Source of the DNA: Parerythrobacter_A sp963799315
GTDB lineage: Bacteria; Pseudomonadota; Alphaproteobacteria; Sphingomonadales; Sphingomonadaceae
Assembly: GCA_963799315.1 (NCBI GenBank)
Contig: CAWCWP010000001.1
Coordinates: 682,001 to 746,000, forward strand
Length of the DNA: 64,000 nucleotides
Direction of reading: 5' to 3'
The notes under the pieces were generated by a model that made no database searches, was not told the DNA's origin, and was given only the letters and a program-made list of their open reading frames with translations. Positions within the stretch are counted from its first letter, which is position 1, and each line of letters opens with the position of its first letter. Made by a program: the position numbers and the translations under genes. Below are positions 27,433-36,316 of the stretch, in pieces.

Positions 27433-28140
27433 TCGAAGTCGTCGCCGAGACGGGCTCGACCAATGCCGACTTGTTGGCGCGCTTGCGAGCTGGCGAGGCG
27501 GTGCAAGAGGGCGCATGGCTGGTCGCGAACCGCCAGAAGCAAGGGCGCGGGCGGGGCGGCCGCAGCTGGATTGGCGAGGAGGGCAATCTATTCGCATCCA
27601 CTGTCGTCAATTTGCGCGCAGACGATCCACCTGCGCAGACGCTGAGCTTCGTGGCCAGCCTTGCCCTGCATGCGGTGATCGAAAATCTCCGGACGCAACC
27701 ATTCGCATTACAATTGAAATGGCCGAACGATCTGCTGGTGGCCGGTGCAAAACTGTCCGGTATCCTGTTGGAGCGGGCAGGCGAGGCGGTCGTCGTCGGC
27801 ATCGGTGTCAATATCCTGACCTGCACCTGCGCTGGATGATCGCAAGACCACCAGCCTGCGCGCCCACGGCATTCAGGTTGATCGTGATGCGCTTGCGCAC
27901 AGCCTTGCAGCGGCATTTGCTCGCGAACTGGAGCACTGGCGCACATCATCGCCATCCGCGACACTGGACCGCTGGCAAGCACATGCCCATCCGGTCGGCA
28001 CCACGCTTTCGGTGCATGACAGCGACGGCACCCCGCGTATCGGCACCTATCAAGGCCTCTCCGGTGAAGGCGCGCTGTTACTGCGATTGGCAGACGGCAC
28101 CGTTGCTGCCATCACGGCCGGCGACGTCTCGCTCGGTTAG
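27429..28140 (+). CDS. birA: Biotin--[acetyl-CoA-carboxylase] ligase, one frameshift
   Basis: Attaches biotin to the carboxyl-carrier protein of acetyl-CoA carboxylase. The short form is seen here, without a DNA-binding domain, so no repressor function is expected. The substrate loop GRGRGGRSW, the motif KWPNDLLV and the GIGVN segment are present. TTG 27429 overlaps the nuoN stop. After GIGVN the frame breaks between about 27815 and 27831 and continues as LDDRKTTSLRAHG one frame on, to TAG 28138-28140. Span 3n+1; corrected length 236 residues. It is co-transcribed with the nuo genes by position. Confidence 0.88.
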
Positions 28141-28154
28141 GAAAGGTGCGGAAC

Positions 28155-28931
28155 ATGCTGCTTGTCATTGATGTCGGAAATACGAATGTCGTGTTCGCGC
28201 TGTTCGATGGTGACGATGTGCGTGCGCGCTGGCGCATTGCGACCGATGCCCGGCGTACCGGTGACGAGTATGCGGTCTGGCTGCTGCACCTTCTCGCGGT
28301 GGAGGAGATCGAGCGCAGCGCCATCAAACGCATTATCTTCGCTTCCGTCGTGCCGCGTGCGGACCATAATTTGACCGTACTGGCGCAGAAATATTTTGGT
28401 ATCACCCCGATGATTGCCGGGCAGGGCGCAGCGGCGTGGCCCTTCGCCGCCGATGTCGAACAGCCCAGCTCGCTGGGGGCGGATCGTGCGGTAAACATCG
28501 TCGCGGCGCATGCTCTGCATGGCGGCGACCTGATCGTCGTCGATTTCGGGACTGCGACAAAGTTCGAAGTGGTCGATTTCAATGGTGCCTACAAAGGCGG
28601 CATCATCGCGCCGGGCATCAACCTGTCGCTGGATGCGCTGGTCGGCAAGACGGCCAAGCTGCCGCGCATTGCTATCCGCGCGCCAGATACCGACAGTGTA
28701 GTCGGACGCAATACGGAGGACCAGATGCTGATCGGCGTATTCTGGGGCTATGTCGCCATGCTGGAAGGACTGGTCGCCCGCATGAAGGCGGAGATCGGCC
28801 GCCCCGCAAAAGTCATTGCCACGGGCGGCCTTGCGGTGCTGTTCGATGGCCATACCGATGTATTCGACACCGTAGATACCGACTTGACCATTCGCGGTCT
28901 CGCCTTGCTGGCAGAAAGAGCAACCCCTTGA
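28155..28931 (+). CDS. coaX: Type III pantothenate kinase
   Basis: First step of coenzyme A synthesis, phosphorylating pantothenate with no feedback inhibition by CoA. 258 residues. The ATP-binding motif DVGNTN, the GADRAVN segment, DFGTATKF and the GGIIAPGINLS loop are all present. ATG 28155 is preferred over GTG 28146 because an AAGG ribosome-binding site lies eight bases before it. The stop overlaps the TTG start of the RNase J gene. Confidence 0.95.
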   Translation: MLLVIDVGNTNVVFALFDGDDVRARWRIATDARRTGDEYAVWLLHLLAVEEIERSAIKRIIFASVVPRADHNLTVLAQKYFGITPMIAGQGAAAWPFAADVEQPSSLGADRAVNIVAAHALHGGDLIVVDFGTATKFEVVDFNGAYKGGIIAPGINLSLDALVGKTAKLPRIAIRAPDTDSVVGRNTEDQMLIGVFWGYVAMLEGLVARMKAEIGRPAKVIATGGLAVLFDGHTDVFDTVDTDLTIRGLALLAERATP

Positions 28932-30568
28932 AAAAGAATTTCAAACCCGAAGACGAACTGCTGTTCCTTGCGCTGGGCGGGTCGGCCGAAATCGGCATGA
29001 ACGTCAACCTGTACGGGTGCCAGGGCAAATGGCTGATGGTCGATCTGGGCATGACCTTTTCCGGCAATGAATATCCCGGCGTCGATCTGGTGTTCGCCGA
29101 TCTCGAATTCATCGAGGACCGCCGCGACGACCTGCTCGGCATCGTCCTGACCCACGGGCACGAGGACCATATCGGCGCAGTTCCCTATTTCGCAGCCGAC
29201 CTTGGCGTGCCGTTATATGCCACGCCGTTCACCGCGGAACTGGTCCGGCGCAAGCTGGAGGAAGCGGGTCTGGCGCGACAGGTCGAGCTGATCGTCATTC
29301 CGGACCAGGACGCCTTTTCGCTGGGTCCGTTCGACATCAGCTACCTGCCGCTGGCGCATTCGATTGCCGAAGGGCACGCCCTGCTGATCGATACGCCGCA
29401 CGGGCGCGTCTTTCATAGCGGCGACTGGAAGCTGGACGACGATCCGATTATCGGCGAGCCGACCACAGAAGAAGAGCTGACCGCGATCGGCGACGAAGGC
29501 GTGCTGGCGCTGGTGTGCGATTCCACCAACGTCTTCAACCCGAATCCCAGCGGGTCCGAAGGCGCCGTTTACAAGGGGCTGATGGAAGAGGTCGGCAAGC
29601 ACGCGGGCAAGCGTGTGCTGATTACAACCTTTGCCTCCAACACCGCACGTTTGCACACCTTGGGCGAAGTCGCGCGCGAGCACGGGCGCACCGTCTGCAT
29701 CGCCGGACGCTCGCTCGACCGGATGCTGGAGGTGGGGCAGGCCAATGGTTACCTCACGGACTTTCCCGACACGGTCAGTTTCGACGTGGCGAAGAAGATG
29801 CCGCGCGGCGAGCTGTTGATCATTGCAACCGGCGGGCAGGGCGAACCGCGCGCGGCGCTGTCGCGCATCGCGGAAAAGAACCATCCGCTCGAATTGTCGC
29901 GCGGCGACGTGATCCTGTTTTCCAGCCGCCAGATACCGGGCAACGAGGTTTCCATCGGCAAGGTGCAGAACAGCCTCGCCGAACAGGGCATCGACATGGT
30001 GACGGACCGACAGGCCGAAATCCACGTGTCGGGCCACCCCGGCCGCCCCGAACTCGAAGCGATGTATAGCTGGCTACGGCCCGAAATACTGGTGCCGGTT
30101 CATGGCGAAATGCGCCACATGCGCGAACAGGCGCGGGTCGGCAAGGAAGCCGGCATTCCGAAGACCATCCTTCAGAAAAATGGCGATATCGTGCGCCTTG
30201 CCCCCGACAAGCCGCGCATTCTGGCGCAGGTTCATGCCGGACGTCTGGTGCTGGACGGCGATCTTATCAGCCCGGCGGATGGCGAGGCGATTGCCGAGCG
30301 GCGCAGGCTGGCCTTCAACGGGGTGATCTTCGTCGCGCTTACGTCCGATATGAAAGCGCATATCGAGCCGCTTGGTCTGCCGCTCGATGAAGACGAGGCC
30401 GACTTTATCGCCGAAGCACAGCGCGATATCGCGACGGCTATCAAGCGACTGAAAGGCAAGGCGAAGAACGATGCATCTGCCGTTTCCGAAGCGGCGCGGC
30501 TCGCAACCCGGCGTGCGGCGCAGCGGTGGAGCGGCAAGAAGCCGCAAGTCCGCGTGATGATGCTGTGA
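28928..30568 (+). CDS. rnj: Ribonuclease J
   Basis: Metallo-beta-lactamase/beta-CASP ribonuclease with 5'-exo- and endonuclease activity, acting in rRNA and mRNA processing. 546 residues, the family length. The zinc motif is THGHEDHIGA, followed by the LAHSI and HSGDWK segments; the beta-CASP region has TTFASNTARLHTL, and HVSGHPGRPE and PVHGEMRHM come later. The start is TTG 28928, overlapping the coaX stop, because no ATG exists in this frame nearby and the conserved sequence begins directly. The stop overlaps the DUF1467 gene start. Confidence 0.94.
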   Translation: MKKNFKPEDELLFLALGGSAEIGMNVNLYGCQGKWLMVDLGMTFSGNEYPGVDLVFADLEFIEDRRDDLLGIVLTHGHEDHIGAVPYFAADLGVPLYATPFTAELVRRKLEEAGLARQVELIVIPDQDAFSLGPFDISYLPLAHSIAEGHALLIDTPHGRVFHSGDWKLDDDPIIGEPTTEEELTAIGDEGVLALVCDSTNVFNPNPSGSEGAVYKGLMEEVGKHAGKRVLITTFASNTARLHTLGEVAREHGRTVCIAGRSLDRMLEVGQANGYLTDFPDTVSFDVAKKMPRGELLIIATGGQGEPRAALSRIAEKNHPLELSRGDVILFSSRQIPGNEVSIGKVQNSLAEQGIDMVTDRQAEIHVSGHPGRPELEAMYSWLRPEILVPVHGEMRHMREQARVGKEAGIPKTILQKNGDIVRLAPDKPRILAQVHAGRLVLDGDLISPADGEAIAERRRLAFNGVIFVALTSDMKAHIEPLGLPLDEDEADFIAEAQRDIATAIKRLKGKAKNDASAVSEAARLATRRAAQRWSGKKPQVRVMML

Positions 30569-30843
30569 ACTGGACTTCGGTACTCGCAATCTACGCGCTG
30601 GTCTGGGTGATGAGCGCATTTTTCCTGCTGCCCTTCGGAGTGCGAACGCATGAAGAAGCAGGCGTGCCGCTGACACCCGGGCAGGCCGACAGTGCGCCGG
30701 CGAATTTCAGGCCGGGTCGCTTGGCAATCCGCGCCACGCTGCTGGCGATCGTTCTGACGGCGGCCTATGTGGCAAACTACATCTATGGGTGGATCGGGTT
30801 CGAAGACCTGAACATTCTGGGCCGACTGTTCGGCGTCGCCTGA
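30565..30843 (+). CDS. DUF1467 family membrane protein
   Basis: A 92-residue protein with two transmembrane helices (about residues 4-22 and 54-73) and the DUF1467 signature LPFGVRTHEEAG between them. The family is usual in alphaproteobacteria and commonly follows RNase J or precedes proS; its function is unknown. GTG 30565 overlaps the rnj stop. It ends 19 bases from the convergent coiled-coil gene and is the last gene of the long nuo-birA-coaX-rnj transcription unit. Confidence 0.88.
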   Translation: MNWTSVLAIYALVWVMSAFFLLPFGVRTHEEAGVPLTPGQADSAPANFRPGRLAIRATLLAIVLTAAYVANYIYGWIGFEDLNILGRLFGVA

Positions 30844-30862
30844 CGGCTCGAAGCGCGGCAGA

Positions 30863-33497
30863 TTATTCGCGCAACCGCTCGATGGCTTGGGCCAGCACCA
30901 CATACAGCTTGCCCATGTCGGAACTGAGCAGCGTCACGCCCAGCGCGTTGCCGTCGCGGGTGGACAGCATCGAGCGAAGCATGGCTTCGAAATCGTGGAT
31001 GTACCGGCTGACATTCTCGCGGAAATCGGCATCGGTATCGTAGATTTCGGCAATCTCGCGCGCTTCGGTGTTGTCCAGCAGACGCACTGCCCGCCGCGTG
31101 AATATACCGCGATCCCCGCGCAGATAGGCCGCCCATGCGGTATCGGTCACATCTTCCGACAGCGCTTTGGCAATATCGATGGAGCTTGAATTCAGGGCTT
31201 CGGTTATCAGCGCGACCCGCCGCGCGAAATCGTTGCCGACCTGCTCTTCGGACAATTCGCGCGCCCGCGCGATGCGGGTTTCCAGATTACCGGTCAGCTC
31301 GTTGACCTTGGCCAGCTGGTCGCGCAGCTGCTGGACCGTATCCAGCCCCGCACCACCGACCCGCGCGGTCGCGCCGTCCAGTTCGGCAATGGAACCGGCA
31401 ATTCCTTTTTCAAACGCGGCATTGATCGCTTCGCCGGTTCGCTGCTCGAACCCGTCCTCCAGCGAAACAAGGCGTTCTTCGAGTGCGTCCGCCACGCGCG
31501 ATCGAAGCTTTGTCCGCCGCATCATCGAGCGCGGCGAGCGTCTCTTCGACGGCAGCGCGGCTCTTGTCGCTGAGCGTGGTATTGTCGTCTATCAATTCCG
31601 CCAGTTTTGCGCGCAGTGCGTCCAGTTCATCCGACCGGTCGCTCGCATGCTGGCCAAGCCGTTTCTGCAATTTCTCGATATCGCCATATGTTTCGCGGCC
31701 ATTGTCGCGCGCTGTTATGATGTAGTTCGAAACGCTTTCGCTCTGGTCCGACAGGACCGCCATCTCCTCCCGAATGTCGCGGCTCGTGCCAAGCACCCGC
31801 TGCAAGCCTTCTTCGGCGTCCTTCAGGACCGACGGCAGTTCGTCGCGCGAATGCTGCGCGCTTGCCTGGATCAATTCGAGCAGACGTACGCTGGCGTCGG
31901 TCAGGGCGGACAGCTGGACTTCGGCGGCATCGAAGCCTGCTTGGCTTTCGCCCACGGTATCGCGCAGCGATTGCTCGCGTTCGGCAAGACGGGCCTGTGC
32001 TGCTCCGGCGGTATCGGCGAGCCTTTGCAAGCCAGCCTCGAACACTTCCACTCTCGCGGCGAAATCGGATGCGAGCGCGTCCGCTACGCTTCGCAAGTCG
32101 GCTTCGGCCTCGCGCCGCTGGGCCAATTCGCTGTCGAAGTGGTCCAGCCTGCGCTTCAACTGCTCCACAGCCGCCGCCTCGTCTTCCGCGAATGTCGCGC
32201 GCCGTGCTGCCAGCTTTTCCAGCACGAGAGCGCTACGCTGTTCGATACCTTCATCGATAGTCGCCGCTTCGGCACGCAACTCGTCTAGCTTGCTGTTGGC
32301 CGCCGAAAGCGCCTGTTCGTCGATTGCCTGAATGCGCCCGACGGCCTCGCGCAAATCTGCTTCGAGCTGTTTGACTTGCGCGTCCCACCCGGCAAGTGCT
32401 TCGCTCTGCGCAGTGCCAAGGATGACCCCTACCGACTCCGCATCGGTGCGGAGTGCTGCGATGCGCTCTTCCAGCTTTGCCGACGCGGCATCCGAAGCAT
32501 CGTCCATCTTCGTGCGCGTCGTATCGAAGGCGGTGTCGAGCTCCTCCACCTGGTCGCGCAAGGCCGCGAAGACCGTCTCGCTCCGCTCATCGATGCGCGT
32601 GTCGAAGGCATCGGCGTGTTCCTGCAACGCGGCGAGTTGCATGCGCGAAGCGTCGTCGGTGGCATCGATATGGGTGCTGAAATTCACCAGCGCGGCATCG
32701 ATGCGGGCGCGCAGCACTTCGACTTGCCGTTCGCTTGCCTGCCCGAATTCGTTGAGCCGTCCGAAGCCCGCCACCAGTTCGCCGACCTGCGCCTGAGCCG
32801 TGCGCCCGGCGGTGCCGATCTGGTTGGACACATCGCGCGCGGACGTTGCCAGCACCGGCAGGTTTTCGCGCAGGGCTTCCATATTCTCGCGCGCCGTCAC
32901 GCTGGCGGTGGCGACGGCGTCCACATGCCCGGTGTTTTCGACGATGAGGTGTCGCAGGCTGTCGGCGCTTTCGGTCAAGCGCTGTTCCGCGACACGGCCG
33001 AGCGATTCAAGGTCGCGGGCCTGTGCGGTCAGGAATTCGCGCGCCAAACTCAATTCCCTATTGGCGGCGGACAGGCGGTCTTCCAGATCGGCGGATGCGA
33101 TGGTCACATCGTTTACCGCGGCCCCGAACCTGGCTGTTTCATGGCGGGGACTGCGCGCCAGCACGGCCCATGCAACCAGTATCACGGCGATCGGTATGGC
33201 CCAGTCTGCAATCAGTCCGGAAGCGGCAATCGGGGTTGTACCGCCAAGGAGCGCGCCCTGATGCGCCCATGCGAAAAATCCCGTCCATCCTGCCGCCGCG
33301 ATCACGGCCAACCCGGTGACCAGCCAGCCGCGCCAGTTCCGGACCGGTCGGGCCAGTGCTTCTTCTTCCCATTCGAACGAGTCTTCGCTTTCCACGAACT
33401 CGTCCGAAAACTCTGCCTCGACAGGGAGTTGTTCGATATCGACTGGCTCTTCCGCATTTTGCGAGGCCACGGCACGAATGGTTCTGTCTGCGGTCAT
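30863..33497 (-). CDS. TipN-like membrane-anchored coiled-coil protein, one frameshift
   Basis: A large protein (877 residues after correction). It has an acidic N-terminus, two transmembrane segments at about residues 58-78 and 94-114, and then roughly 700 residues of Ala/Glu/Arg/Asp-rich coiled coil. The compact C-terminus contains RGDRGIFTRRAVRLLD and ends LLSSDMGKLYVVLAQAIERLRE in adjoining pieces. This architecture and size match the Caulobacter polarity factor TipN (two N-terminal helices, long coiled coil, about 888 residues); homology is an inference. The frame breaks near 31505, where one extra base (t in gcttcg) splits DDAADKA from RSRVADALEE. ATG 33497 was chosen over GTG 33515. 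A perfect CtrA box lies 32 bases upstream. Confidence 0.75.
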
Positions 33498-33528
33498 AGC
33501 TGGTGTAAATAACACAGATCGGGGCTGG

Positions 33529-33543
33529 TTAAACCCGTCTTAA
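33529..33543. promoter_or_regulatory. CtrA-type binding site, perfect TTAA-N7-TTAA
   Basis: TTAA at 33529-33532, seven bases, TTAA at 33540-33543, followed by C, which is the full consensus of the alphaproteobacterial cell-cycle regulator CtrA. It lies in the 69-base gap between the divergent TipN-like gene (start 33497) and the Hpt-like gene (start 33567), so it could control either or both. Confidence 0.65.
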
Positions 33544-33566
33544 CGCTATGCGTATAAGGCGGGGAA

Positions 33567-33875
33567 ATGGCCTACGAAACCACCAGTCTTGATGCCACGA
33601 TCGCCGCTGCCGCCGGTGCGGACCCCGCACTGTTGCGTGAATTGCGCAGTGCGTTTGCGGAAAGCGTGGAGCGTCAGCTCGACCTGTTGCAGCGATCGCG
33701 CTGCGATGCGAACTGGGTTGTTGCGGCCAATCGGCTGAGAGGCATCGCCGCCAGTTTTCATGCCGAGGAACTGATGATACTCGCGCAGGAAGCGGTCGAT
33801 GCGGCGCCGGGTGAACCTTCCGTAAAGCGGCGCATCGGGTTATATTGCGAACAGTTTCGCAATGCCGGGGCCTGA
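33567..33875 (+). CDS. Hpt-like protein without the phosphoacceptor histidine
   Basis: A 102-residue soluble, mostly helical protein. Residues 50-72 (NWVVAANRLRGIAASFHAEEL) match the histidine phosphotransfer signature, in which a tryptophan-containing helix is followed by AAHxLKGxA and AEEL, but the histidine position holds Asn (N55) and the lysine holds Arg. It therefore should not accept phosphate. It may be a structural or sequestering partner for a response regulator or for the kinase-like gene downstream. ATG 33567 is preceded by aaggcgggg. The CtrA box lies 23 bases upstream and a second, weaker box lies between this gene and the next. Confidence 0.7.
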   Translation: MAYETTSLDATIAAAAGADPALLRELRSAFAESVERQLDLLQRSRCDANWVVAANRLRGIAASFHAEELMILAQEAVDAAPGEPSVKRRIGLYCEQFRNAGA

Positions 33876-33904
33876 CCCTGCGCGGTGCGCGCTGCGACAC
33901 AGGG

Positions 33905-33919
33905 CTAACGCCAAATTAA
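33905..33919. promoter_or_regulatory. Near-consensus CtrA half-pair before the DUF2336 gene
   Basis: CTAA, seven bases, TTAA, then C: one mismatch from TTAA-N7-TTAAC. It ends 36 bases before the DUF2336 start and lies in the 80-base gap after the Hpt-like gene. Presence of the perfect site 360 bases away makes this second site more credible, but one mismatch in a short motif is weak by itself. Confidence 0.4.
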
Positions 33920-33955
33920 CCGTGTCCCCTTACCCACCGGGGCGAAGAGGACCGG

Positions 33956-34916
33956 ATGAGCGCCCAATCTGACCACACATCTGACAATGCAGTGGATACC
34001 ATCCTGCGCGATGCGTTGGCGTCGGGCGACGCGCTGCTGTCGTCTGTTGCGCCGATCCTGTCGCATTTGGTGGCAACGCCGGACAACACGCTCTTCAACG
34101 ATCAGGTCGTCGCTTCCATCAGGGCGCGTGCCGTGCATGTCGCAAGCCAGCTTCTGACGACACAGGGCGAAGCGCAACCGGGCGACGATGTTGCCGGATT
34201 TGTAGCTGCGGCAAAGGACGGGTTGGCTGCCGACTTGCTGCGTGCGCCCGCGTTTCTACTTCACTGTCACGCTTTGACGATCGAGGCACAGATTGCGCTG
34301 GCGTTGGAAAAGCGGAGCGGGCTCGATCCTGTCCTGCCGCCTTTCGTTCAGGAAGCAGTGGCGGCGGACGATGTCGAATTGGCGAGTGCTGCGATGGCGG
34401 CGCTGACTGCGCAGGCGCGGTTCATGCAGTATCATCGCCGCATGTCCCTGCCTCTCGTGGAATTACCGGAGGCTGTGCTGGACGCTATCATCAGCGTTTG
34501 GCAGGATTTTGCCGGTGCTGACGCCAGAGAATGCGCTGGCGCAGGGCGAGATGAAACTGCGTATGAAGCGTGACGAGGTCACGCCACGCACCGTGTTGAT
34601 GGATCGCATGCTGGAGCGGCACGAACGGCCCGAAGCTGCGCTGTCGCTATCGCATGCGGGGGTCCATATGTTTGCCAGCGTTTTGGCCGCCACCGCTTCG
34701 CAACCGCGCGACAGAACCGTTCTCGCCATGACCGAGCAGCAGGGCGCGCGTCTTGCGGTGTCGCTGCGCGCAGCAGGAGTGCCGGAAAAGGGCATCGCCC
34801 AGCAGTTCGCGTTCCTGCGTCCCGACCGTTCCGCTCCGGAGGGGATCGGCACCCTTCGCCGTGAAACTGCCAGCGGCCTGTTGCGTGCTTCACCATTGCA
34901 GGCGGGTGACACATAA
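33956..34916 (+). CDS. DUF2336-type protein, one frameshift
   Basis: An alpha-helical cytoplasmic protein of 319 residues after correction. The N-terminal part (LLSSVAPILSHLVATPDNTLFNDQV in pieces) and the middle (AAMAALTAQARFMQYHRRMSLPLVELP) resemble alphaproteobacterial DUF2336 proteins, which are often encoded beside signal-transduction genes; function unknown. The frame breaks near 34540, after DFAGADARE. The continuing frame reads ALAQGEMKLRMKRDEVTPRTVLMDRML and on to TAA 34914-34916. Span 3n+1. The stop shares one base with the next ATG (TAATG), so it is translationally coupled to the kinase-like gene. Confidence 0.6.
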
Positions 34917-36277
34917 TGCCGGGGCTGACAGGAACTTTCATCGCGCGCGCCAAGCTGGATGCCGCAGGGCAGCTGATTGAGGCGCAGGATCCGCTGGCTG
35001 CGCTGCAACACCAGTGCGGGGGCAGCATCCCCGGTGCTGTCGCAATACCGGAACTGCGCGATATCGTGGCCGAAAGCCTCGCGCTGGATGGCCCCAAGTC
35101 GCAGGGTTTCTCGGCTTTCGACGGCGAGAACCTGATCGAAGCTACAGCGCAAATAGCGTCGGTCGCGGATGGCAAGGCGATCCTGCTCGGCATTTCGAGC
35201 TGGCAAAGCACCCCCTACGACATGGACGCCGATCCGGAACAGGCCCAGCGCCAGATCGATGTTGATTGCAGCCTTGCCGAACTGACCGCACGCCTCGATC
35301 CGGCGCAGGCGATCCTTGCGGCAGCCGGCGATGCCGCCGATATTGCCGAAACCGTCGCTGCTATGAACGATGCACCGGGTACACCCTGGACGGACTTTGT
35401 CGCCTTTCCGCAAAATAGCCACCGCCAGCCTCTTCACTGGCGGCTGCTCGATGGCGCAATTTGTAAAGTCAAAGGGTCCGAACGCGATTGGTGTGCACGG
35501 CTTCTACCGGTGGCGGGCGGGGATAGCGGGTTCGAACTGTATCTGGTGCCGCAGCAGGTGCTAGCTGCGCCGGACATTGCACCTGATGCCCCTACCGCCA
35601 GCATAACCCAGTCCATTGGGCGCGAGCTAGCGCCGGTCCTGCGCCAGCCCATCGCGCGGATCATCGCCAATGCGGAGACCATCCGCACCCGCATGGCCGG
35701 GCCGATCAGCGACGAATACAGCGCCTATGCTGCCGACATTGCCGCCGCAGGGCAGCACTTGCTGTCGCTTATCGAAGACCTGACCGACCTCGAAGTCGTC
35801 GAAGCGGAAGATTTCACGACGGCCCCGGACCAGATCGATCTGGGCGATGTCGCGCGTCGGGCGGCAGGCATATTGTCGGTGCGCGCGCAGGAAAAGAACA
35901 TCGTGCTGGTCCAGCCCGATCCCGATGCGAGCGTGCCTGCCACTGCCGAATTCCGGCGTGTTTTGCAGATATTGCTGAACCTTGTCGGCAACGCCATCCG
36001 GTATGCACCGGACCAGTCGCGCGTGGTCATAGGCATCGCGCGCACCGAGACCGGCGCGCAGATTGCGGTGTCGGACGAGGGGCCGGGACTGGATGAGAAA
36101 CAACAAGCGCTGGTGTTCGAAAAGTTCGAGCGCCTCGGGCGCGGCGGCGACGGCGGTTCGGGCCTCGGCCTTTACATCTCGCGCCAGATTGCACGCGCGC
36201 TTGGCGGAGAATTGCGCGTGGAGAGCGAGCCGGGCAAGGGCGCGCGCTTCATTCTCGACCTGCCGCCGGAGCAGTAG
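34916..36277 (+). CDS. Histidine-kinase-like protein with Pro in place of the phosphorylated His
   Basis: A 453-residue soluble protein with no transmembrane segment. The N-terminal two-thirds holds a PAS-like sensory region of unclear type. The dimerisation helix around residues 232-258 aligns with the HisKA H-box: HELRTPLxxIIGxAExI is represented by PVLRQPIARIIANAETI, so the phosphoacceptor His is Pro240. The ATPase domain is intact, with LLNLVGNAIRYAP (N-box), DEGPGL (G1), FEKFERL (F-box) and GSGLGLYISRQI (G2). It is thus a likely ATP-binding pseudokinase, or it phosphorylates another residue. It is coupled to the DUF2336 gene and near an Hpt-like protein that also lacks its histidine. Confidence 0.8.
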   Translation: MPGLTGTFIARAKLDAAGQLIEAQDPLAALQHQCGGSIPGAVAIPELRDIVAESLALDGPKSQGFSAFDGENLIEATAQIASVADGKAILLGISSWQSTPYDMDADPEQAQRQIDVDCSLAELTARLDPAQAILAAAGDAADIAETVAAMNDAPGTPWTDFVAFPQNSHRQPLHWRLLDGAICKVKGSERDWCARLLPVAGGDSGFELYLVPQQVLAAPDIAPDAPTASITQSIGRELAPVLRQPIARIIANAETIRTRMAGPISDEYSAYAADIAAAGQHLLSLIEDLTDLEVVEAEDFTTAPDQIDLGDVARRAAGILSVRAQEKNIVLVQPDPDASVPATAEFRRVLQILLNLVGNAIRYAPDQSRVVIGIARTETGAQIAVSDEGPGLDEKQQALVFEKFERLGRGGDGGSGLGLYISRQIARALGGELRVESEPGKGARFILDLPPEQ

Positions 36278-36280
36278 GCG

Positions 36281-36307
36281 GCGGGCCGCTTCACGGAAGC
36301 GACCCGC
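36281..36307. terminator. Hairpin between the kinase-like gene and gltA
   Basis: Arms gcgggccgcttc (36281-36292) and gaagcgacccgc (36296-36307) pair with one mismatch around the loop acg. It sits in the 39-base gap between two convergent genes, where a bidirectional terminator is expected. There is no strong T run. Confidence 0.5.
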
Positions 36308-36316
36308 CTATAGTAC

